DNA from: Parapristionchus giblindavisi
Lineage: Eukaryota; Nematoda; Chromadorea; Rhabditida; Diplogasteridae
NCBI GenBank assembly: GCA_943737045.1
Contig: CALSFV010000663.1
Location: forward strand, 56,001-120,000
Length of the DNA: 64,000 nt
Direction of reading: 5' to 3'
Part shown: positions 56,239-64,000 of the stretch, piece by piece
Layout: each line of letters begins with the position of its first letter
Numbering within the stretch: the first letter of the stretch is position 1
Translations under genes and position numbers: made by a program
The notes under the pieces: generated by a model
Seen by the model: the letters and a program-made list of their open reading frames with translations, nothing else
Database searches by the model: none
What the model was told of the DNA's origin: nothing

Positions 56239-59200
56239 ATGATGGATGCAACTGAAGCTGCTCTAGATTACAAGTTAGATATTTGAACTATTGAATTATT
56301 CATCGATCCATTTTTCTTGTATTGATTTACATTCTTTAGATCTACGTTGAAAGAACTAGTAGCTAATAACAAAAGTACTATCAATCTTCTTACTATTCTC
56401 GCTGATGACTACAATCATTGTGCCCCAGCTATCGTTCAAGCAATCGATGAACACCTACATAATGTAAATATTTACTCTTTTGTACTAGTTTAATTGTTGA
56501 TTATATTTTAGGTAGCTCGTGACCAAAAGCTGCCTGTAATGTATCTTGCTGATTCAATAGTAAAGAATGTTCCAACTCATTATCGAGAACTCTTTGCCCG
56601 TATTATCGTCAGGTTGTTCGTTCATACTTTCCAAAATGTAAGTCAATATCTCATTAGTAAAGATTAGCAATGTATTCTTTGTTAGGGTGATGAAAGAGTT
56701 CGTGCTTCTCTTTACAAACTTCGTACGACATGGAAAGATATATTCCCCCGTGGAAAATTGTATGATCTTGATTTGAAAGTACACGCAGAAGATCCTAATT
56801 GGCCTGTTGAAACGCCAATGTCACGGACTGCATCTGTTGTACCTAAGGCTCAATCATCAACGAGTACTCCTTCTGCTGGAGGTGTTCATGTCAATCCAAG
56901 ATTTATCTCTAATACATCGGTATGTTAATTTATTATTAATATTATTTTTATCTACAATATATTAATAATATTGTAGACTGGAAGTGATGCTCGTTCTCAT
57001 GTACCATCTACAGTCAATCCCACTCGAACTGTAACTGTAGCTTCATCCGATAAGATGAAAGTTGAAGTGAAGCCTATTCTGAAGAAAGTGTCAGCTCCAT
57101 CATCAAGTACATTACGTGATCCACGATCGAAGGGTACATCTAATGATAAGAAAGACGATAAAGAAAAAGATAAGGAGATCACTAGTGTTAAAGTGAAGCA
57201 AGAGACTATGTAAGTGTCATTTCAATACTTATCTTATTACCTATACGAATATCAATTGTTTAGTGATGAACCAATGCCTGCTGAGCCTACTCCTCCAATG
57301 ATTGATGTCAAACCTGATATGAAAAGTATCAAGATTGAGAAGAAGACTGAGGTTTCTATTTATAATTTGAAGTAAATACTGAGTATATTAATTGTAGATT
57401 GTTGAACGTAAGAAGGAATCATCATCTGATAAGGATAAAGATCGTAATAGAAAACGAGCGAGTGATGAAAGAAGAACAGAAAAGAGAAGAGAATCTCCTC
57501 CTCCTAAACAAGGAAGACGATCACCTCCACGTAATCATCAACGAGAACTTAATAGGAGACCTATCAAGTAAATATCTAATCTTTCTTAATTTGTAAACGA
57601 TATTGAGGCTTATTATTCCAATTATTATTATATTTTTAAACGACAAAACGAATGCATCGTTACATTTGCCTGACGCGCCTACGCCGTCACGTAAAAAACG
57701 TTACATTTGGCGACGCACGCGTCGACGTCAATTTTGGAGTGTGTTGGGTCCCAAGTGGAAAACCCTGAATGTCATCAGGGGTACGGTAAAAGGTTACGGT
57801 AGCCAACCAATATTGATCGATGGTCACGGTAACTTCCTACCGTACCCGTGATGACAATCAGGGTTTTCCCCTTGGGACCCAACACACTCGTCGACGCGTG
57901 CGTCACCAAATGTAACGTTTTTTTACGTGACGGCGTAGGCGCGTCAGGCAAATGTAACGATGCAGAAACGAAAAGTGCTGGTGTAAAATGTGAATGGTTT
58001 ATTTTGAGTTCGATTCCTCCTAAAGCAACTCCATCTTCAATTCCATCATCATCACATCGTGGTCCTACTACATTAGCTACTCCAACTAATGTAGTTGGAT
58101 CTCATGCATTCTCTATACCTCCTCGTCCTATTGTACAGACTGGAGCAGCTGCAAGTCCTCCTATTCGAGATGTTCATAGATCAAATAATATCAACGTTGT
58201 AAGTCAATAATAACTTTAATAATAATATAATTAGTCTCTCATACTGTAATGATTCGTATATTAATTACTCATATCTTATTTTTCAGAATAGTCCCTTTGA
58301 AGGAAGTGGATCTCCACGATTGAATGAACCACCATTAAGTAAGTATTGATTTAGTATATATAAATATATAATATTGTATTGATTAAGATGTGACACCATC
58401 ATTATCTGGTCCACTAGGTGGTCTAATGCCTCCTCCATCAATGTTCAATATGGGTGCATCATCATCATCACATATGAGTGGTTTAATCAATTCAACAATG
58501 TCATCATCATGTAATCCATTTGGACCTAATCGTGGTCCAATCATAACATCAGCTCCATCTATTCCTTCTCCATTTATGAATGGTCCACCACCTCCATTCA
58601 TTCCATCTAATAGAGGAATGCCTCCACCACAACCATCTCAAGAAAGAAAGATTCATTCATTTAAAGATTCTAATCAATTAGAAGGACTTCCTTCTAATAA
58701 TAGAATATTTGTTGATGGAAAGGCTTATGAGGTATATTCCTCTCAAGTATTATTCATTCATTCATTCATTAACTTTTCTAGGTATTGTATATTGGTGATA
58801 CTGCTGTGATAGAGAGAGATGGTTTACCTCATCGAATCTATTTTATGGGTCAACCAAGGAATGTTGTTATTGATGGTCAGTTTATATTACTAATGAAATG
58901 ATAGAAGAGATGTTGTAATAACAAGTATTATTATATTTATATATAATTGTAATTGTAGGTACTGCATATCTTCTTGGATTCAATGAATCTCGTGAAGTAT
59001 TCATTGATAATGATGTTCATATTATTCGATTTGGTGCTCCTTCAAGAGAATTGTATATGAGTGATTTCCCATTCAAGGGTGCTTTTGGAGGTTAGATTAT
59101 TGATTATTTTAATCCATATTGATCTACCAATGGATATCTAAATATATATTATAGGTCCTCCTATAATCGCAACAATAAATGGACGTCGTCATGAGATACG

Positions 59201-61212
59201 ATTAGCTGGTCCAGCCCCTGAAGTGAAGATTGAACCTGAACCATGTTATGAACTATCACGATTCCTTCAACAAGCACGTATGGAATCTAATCAGAATCAG
59301 AGACCAACTCAACCTCCTCCACAACCTAAACGTATGCTTACTTTATCTTTATCTATATTATATACTAATGATATCTATTTAAGCTGAACGAAAGGGTCAA
59401 GATGTAACAGGATTGTTGGATAAATTGAAGAAGAGTGGAATCATTGATATGCTTAATCTAATTAAGGTTTGTTGTTGATATGAATGAATGAATATAATGA
59501 TATGATTGTAGGGTAATAATCCATCAGATAATAGAACAGGGCGAGGTAATTCATCATCTCCTCCTCCTATTCCATCTGAGATTCGTGATAATGGTGGAGA
59601 TCGTGCATCTACACCTCATATTCTATTCGAGAAGGAACCATTTGATATGAGATTCCTTAAAACGTTTGTTATATACATCATATCTTATCATTTCTTAATC
59701 GTCAACTCATTTCAGTCGATATGATTCTGTTGTAAATGCATTATTAGCAAAGAGATCTGTATGTGAACGATGTGGATTGAGATTTGATTCATTGACTGGA
59801 GAAAGATATACAAAACATTTGGATTGGCATATACGAAAGGATTTATCATCTAGTATTTCACGTGAAACACGTTCCAGACAGTGGTATGGATCTGTTAAGG
59901 TATGTAGTATTTTAATTTTGAATTTAAACCTTTTGACGATTATCATTGATTGGATGATATCGTTGATTGTGTATTTGAATACCTTGAATGTCTCGTCTCT
60001 ATATTTCTTTTGTGGTTTCTATTCAAAAGGAGATGATAAAGAGTTGTGGAAGATGCACTACAATGATTATTGTTTATTGTATATGAGAAGACATTGGGTG
60101 AATGGGGAGTATATGGGATGGGTAAATGAATATGATATATATTTGTATCCTATTCAATATGGATATTGTATCTTCTTATCGTCATTCTATTCTGTCTTTC
60201 CATTCAATCATTATGATTGATATTTCTGCTTGAATTGACTTATCGGCTCCATACTTGGTTTCCTCCTCTGTAAATATAGTTCCTCCACTATTCGACGTTT
60301 CCATTCCTATATTGGATTCATTATCGATCGATCGATTATTCGTTGGATACGGTAGTTCTCTTGTCGGGATCAAGATACAATGAATCGACGATGGATAAGG
60401 ACATTCATCCATTATATCTTTATCCTTTTATATGTTTATGTTTAAAGTATAAATGAATAAACATTTGATATTGATTGTTAATTCTTGTAGGAATGGCTTG
60501 AATCAAAAGACACAGCGGAAGATGAAGATTCAGGGGAGGGAGTCAATCCTTTAGCTAAGATAAACGCGATTGCTGCTGGTAAGTAGATCATTATCGAGTA
60601 ACTTATATTTTATTGATTGATAATAATGTGAGAAGTTGAGTGATAATGATTGTATAATTTAAGCCAAATGTGAGTCTGATAATACGAAGCCTTCTGTTCC
60701 TACCAGTGAAGCATCATCAAAGGTTTGTTACATTTACCATTATCTTTATCAGTATTATTATTTTAATAATTGATTTCGCTAATTGTGTTTATGATCTTTA
60801 TTATCTTAAGTCTTGTCGCGTATGTGGAGAAAGCTTTGATGAATATTTCGATGAAGATTCAGATCAATGGAAACTGCGAGATTGTGTTCAAGCTAATGGA
60901 CAGGTACTGTACTTATATCGATTGATTGACACTTTTTCATAGCTAATCAATAATTGTAATATATTTAGACATGTCATGCTGCATGTGCTCCTGATGCATC
61001 AATGATAGAAGAAGAACCATCCATTCTGTCGAAGGTACTTACTATTCATAGATTCATATTATAATTATTATGTTATTATATTCAATCTTTAATCAATGTT
61101 ATTATAGGTGAAGAAGGAAGAAATGGATGTTTCATCATCATCATCAATACCTCCAATTGATCCTAGATTATCTAAGAATACCGTAATACCTCGTTCATCT
61201 CCTCCTGCATAA
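56239..61212 (+). CDS. pcf-11: PCF11, pre-mRNA cleavage and transcription-termination factor
   Basis: Starts MMDATEAALDYKSTLKELVA at 56,239. The CTD-interacting domain follows: STINLLTILADDYNHCAPAI, KLPVMYLADSIVKNVPTHYR, VRASLYKLRTTWKDIFPRGK, then LDLKVHAEDPNWPVETP (to about 56,820). A long charged, Ser/Pro-rich middle (57,000-57,570) and a Pro/Met/Asn-rich part (58,010-58,700) lead to a conserved beta-rich PCF11 block (GKAYEVLYIGDTAVIERDG, GPPIIATINGRRHEIRLAG). Two zinc fingers close the protein: CERCGLRFDS...HLDWH (59,765-59,830) and CRVCGESFDEYFDEDSDQWK...CHAAC (60,811-60,990); the CLP1-binding region lies between. Stop 61,210-61,212. It bridges RNA polymerase II CTD and the 3' cleavage machinery. 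An intron at 57,569-58,008 holds a long CpG-rich palindrome. Confidence 0.92.
57653..57964. mobile_element. CpG-rich palindromic foldback element in a pcf-11 intron
   Basis: 312 bp. The arms TGCATCGTTACATTTGCCTG... and inverse are near-identical for about 130 bp and rich in CG (GACGCGCC, GACGCACGCGTCGACG), unlike the host DNA. Flanks read AAAACGAA left and GAAACGAA right, a possible 8-bp duplication with one mismatch. The small ORFs inside are artefacts. Confidence 0.8.
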
Positions 61213-61926
61213 TGTATACAATATTCCTTTATCTACCGTATCCATTATCTAGTCTGATTGTCATTGTAGTTTATGATTACTGTATCGTCTTACCTCTAGT
61301 TTCTAGTTACTTTAATACGTGTTGACTCATTATTCTATCCTTGAGAGCTAATTTATATAAAGATATAGAAGGGTAATGCATGTCCTCCCCTCCTTCCCTT
61401 CCCCGTCACTGCGATATACCCCTGTGATATTGATTGTATTCATTCTATAATTATATCTTTCGAGTTGTACCTTCCCGATATATATTAATACGGATGTGAT
61501 TATATTCCTTTCCATTTCATATAATACTCGATACCAATCAATAATTTTCCTTTCTCCTTTATGACTGTTGTTTCAACATTGTGTTGTTTTGTGAATACGA
61601 TCTTTGGATAGTTCTATATTAGATGAATTGTTTATAACTAATTGGATGAATAAATTTTTTTTTCATAAAATGTCAACCGATCTATCGTGTTATCATGTCT
61701 ATCTCTTTTTTTCTTGTAGTCTATGGGATGGATGGGGTCATCTGCTTTATTTTAATCTTTCATCTTCTATCATTTTATTACTCTAATGTTTTTTGTTTCT
61801 TGTATGATAAAGATATAATATTATAAATATACAATTGTATCTTATTAGTTCTTCAAATAGGCGATTTCGCCATTGGAGTGTCTCATCGATCAATAAATAC
61901 ATGTTTATCAATCAATACTTGTTTAG
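61213..61926. other. Intergenic region pcf-11 / TFIIH p34 gene
   Basis: 714 bp, same-strand genes; pcf-11 3' UTR and the promoter or outron of the next gene. TTGTTTAG immediately precedes the next ATG and could be a cis or trans splice acceptor. Confidence 0.5.
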
Positions 61927-63295
61927 ATGATATCATTAGCTATTCTAGTTGAGGGATCAGCATGTGCATGGGGTTCATATGCTGAATTGAAACGAGATCG
62001 ACCTGGACATGTAACATTATCGATTATCTTCATCTTACCGTAATCACTTATTCGTTGTAGGAATCAGAAGTACTTAGTTGTTTAATGCGTGCTATTGTAT
62101 CATTTGCTAATGCTCATTTGTCATTATCTGCAAGTAATCGTCTTCTACTCTATACATATGCAGATGGAATAAAGAAGAAGGTTATCTTATATTATATTCA
62201 TTCATCTTTGATAACATATTTAATTTGAGTTACTATATGATTCTCTTCGATCAGAGTCACCAGATTCATCTTCATGCATGATTGGATCATTACGGTTGAT
62301 CTTTGATCTTTCATTCATTCATTCATTCATCATTTAAGGAATGCTCTTAGTGAGAATGCTTTATCTGGAGATAGTAGACAATGTGGACTACTTGCTGCTA
62401 CTCTTGCTACTGCTATCTGTCGTACGTATTTTGATCTCTGATCTTTGATCTTTGATCTCTGTCTATTCAGAACTCCGAAAGGCCGCCATCGTTTCAGCTC
62501 AAGTCCCAGTAGGAACTGAAGGTGGTTCATCATCTACCAGACAGAGTGGTATTCATTGTGTCCGTATTAATGTACTCTAATTATGTAACTCTTACAGGTC
62601 GCATTGTTATCATCTCTCTATCACCTCTATTTGGATCTCAACATTCACTTCTCATGAATCTCTTTTTCTCTGCTCATAAACACGATATGTCAGATAATCT
62701 TCTATCGATTCATCATTGTTCATTACAGTATCCGATATATCATTGATAATTGACTACAGTATTCACCACATTATTGATTTTCTTCAGTTGTGTTGATGTA
62801 GTCTCATTGGGAGGATCATCAGCTCTTCTTCAACAGGCAGCTGATATCACTGCAGGTGTATTCGTAGAGGCTCCACGTCCTGAAGAGTTAGTTCGAGTCC
62901 TAATGGTACGGTATGAATCTATTCATTATTGATTGATTACTTTATTGATCTTTAGACTCGTTGTCTTCCTGTGAGTCGTCGTATTGAATCTCATTCATCT
63001 GTCGACTTCCGTGCAGCATGTGCTTGTCATGAAACTCTTGTCTCTAATGGTACAGTTACATCATTAGAGTACACTAATACGGCCATCCATTCAGGTTGGA
63101 CTTGTAGTGTGTGTCTGGCTGTATTGTGTACATTCCTACCGATATGTCCATCGTGTGGGTGAGTCGACATTTCTCTCATTACGGTAATTACACTATAATG
63201 AATTCAGAGCGGTCTTCAAGATAGCTGCATTAGGACGTCGGAAGAGAAAGAGACCAACAGAAGTAATGAATGGAAATGTTCCATCTAATCGATAA
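61927..63295 (+). CDS. gtf-2H3: TFIIH subunit p34 (GTF2H3/Tfb4)
   Basis: Starts MISLAILVEGSACAWGSYAE at 61,927, the von Willebrand A-like fold start of Tfb4. Further exons: SLSASNRLLLYTYADGIKKK, SGDSRQCGLLAATLATAICR, SQVPVGTEGGSSSTRQSGRI, VVSLGGSSALLQQAADITAG with VFVEAPRPEELVRVL, SVDFRAACACHETLVSNG and the C-terminal zinc finger WTCSVCLAVLCTFLPICPSC, then a Lys/Arg-rich tail. Stop 63,293-63,295. It pairs with p44 in the core of TFIIH, acting in transcription initiation and nucleotide excision repair. Slightly short, as in other nematodes; the exact first exon could be upstream. Confidence 0.9.
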
Positions 63296-63327
63296 TATTA
63301 TTGAATAGAATACAATATTATTGTAAC

Positions 63328-63398
<71 letters not shown>

Positions 63399-63496
63399 TA
63401 AGTTTATCAATACTGTTACATTCTCGGGTAATGTTAATAATGTAATAAATATGGATTTATACAAACAATGGCTTATGATATTAATAACTAGAATAT
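63296..63496. repeat. Convergent spacer with (TA)n microsatellite
   Basis: 201 bp between stop codons of converging genes. A run of about 31 TA dinucleotides spans 63,332-63,394; both small frames across it are artefacts. Confidence 0.9.
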
Positions 63497-64000
63497 TCAT
63501 ACAACTACAGTAGGATCCCAACATGCTTTATGACTAGTATCAATCGAGTCTATTCCATTCAATTCATCTTCACTTAGTTTAATCTTCAAACACTTCCAAT
63601 TTTGACTGATTCGGTCCACTTTTTCTGTTCGTGGAAGTACAGAATAACCCTACAATCAATCAATAATCAAAATAGATTCAATGAATCGATCAATAACCTT
63701 AGTCAGTCCCCATGCAAGAAGAATAACTGCTGATGTTGTATCATGAGCGTCAGCTATCTAAACCACATAAGGATTACGGTAGAAATAAATGTGATTACGG
63801 TACCTCTTTTATTTTCTTATCAGCCAATAGATCTTTGACATAGCCAGGACCACCCAGACTACTGTAAGCCTAGAATTATTGATCGATATTGATGATGATA
63901 TATATATAATAGATATGAAACCTGGAAATGTATATCATTGTCTTTACACCATTCAGATAATTCTTTATTGGGAAAATGAGGATGACATTCACATTGATTC
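63497..64000 (-). CDS. Aldo-keto reductase, C-terminal part (runs off window)
   Basis: Three or four exons: NQCECHPHFPNKELSEWCKD (the NQVECHP strand of AKRs), AYSSLGGPGYVKDLLADKKI (AYSPLG loop), IADAHDTTSAVILLAWGLTK, and YSVLPRTEKVDRISQNWKCL with KLSEDELNGIDSID, the NADP(H)-binding and C-terminal helix part. Stop 63,497-63,499. The N-terminal catalytic Asp/Tyr/Lys lie outside the window. Substrate unknown. Confidence 0.85.

Noticed and set aside
63301..63524. Ile/Tyr-rich frames on both strands
   Set aside because: Translation of the (TA)n microsatellite.

Overview
The window looks like about 64 kb of an AT-rich nematode genome. Genes are dense, most introns are 40-60 bp, and nearly every exon is shorter than the open frames a naive scan would pick. 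Nematode affinity rests on a multi-Kunitz/lustrin-type secreted protein, a C6/DUF281-like secreted protein, a CHK (DUF1679) kinase-like protein and the gene neighbourhood. From memory, the C. elegans counterparts of polq, Vsx/ceh-10, rpn-13, pcf-11 and the TFIIH p34 gene are all on chromosome III, with ceh-10 and polq-1 neighbours there. A DMC1 gene is present; Caenorhabditis lacks DMC1, so this is a nematode outside that genus, possibly diplogastrid-like. Species is not determined.

Layout: 1-2.2 kb simple repeats; 2.2-12.7 kb (+) Kunitz/lustrin/EB secreted protein; 13.4-14.5 kb (-) RING/B-box protein; 14.8-34.3 kb (-) full DNA polymerase theta (helicase plus polymerase); 24.5-28.8 kb (+) a Vsx/Chx10/ceh-10 homeobox gene lying wholly inside one 7.8-kb polq intron; 34.7-44.5 kb (-) kinesin-4/KIF4-like motor; 45.1-50.5 kb (-) DMC1; 45.6-49.1 kb (+) a CHK kinase-like gene lying wholly inside the 4-kb last DMC1 intron; 51.0-52.1 kb (-) C6-like secreted protein; 52.6-55.0 kb (-) Rpn13/ADRM1; 56.2-61.2 kb (+) PCF11; 61.9-63.3 kb (+) TFIIH p34/GTF2H3; 63.5 kb to the edge (-) aldo-keto reductase C-terminal part. 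The spacing kinesin - 397 bp - polq - 283 bp - RING on one strand is compatible with an operon.

The most unusual structure is in polq. Two of its introns are giant minisatellites whose repeat units are copies of the exon-intron junction itself. One is an exactly periodic array of 76 x 42 bp (16 nt of exon end + 26 nt of intron). The other has about 42 units of about 60 bp (21 nt of exon end + about 39 nt of intron). Each therefore carries dozens of tandem copies of the authentic 5' splice site, some intact and some mutated at the GT. A third array, in the kinesin gene, reiterates a 3' splice-site-like CTTACAG, and a fourth, in the Kunitz gene, reiterates AATACAG. I know of no described precedent for such splice-site-bearing satellites.

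Introns also hold many mobile-element remnants: two degenerate Tc1/mariner copies of about 915 bp with TA duplications, a TA-flanked MITE inside the kinesin array, two copies of a MITE with 8-9 bp duplications, a TTA-flanked Harbinger-like MITE, several long foldbacks and a tRNA-derived SINE-like piece.
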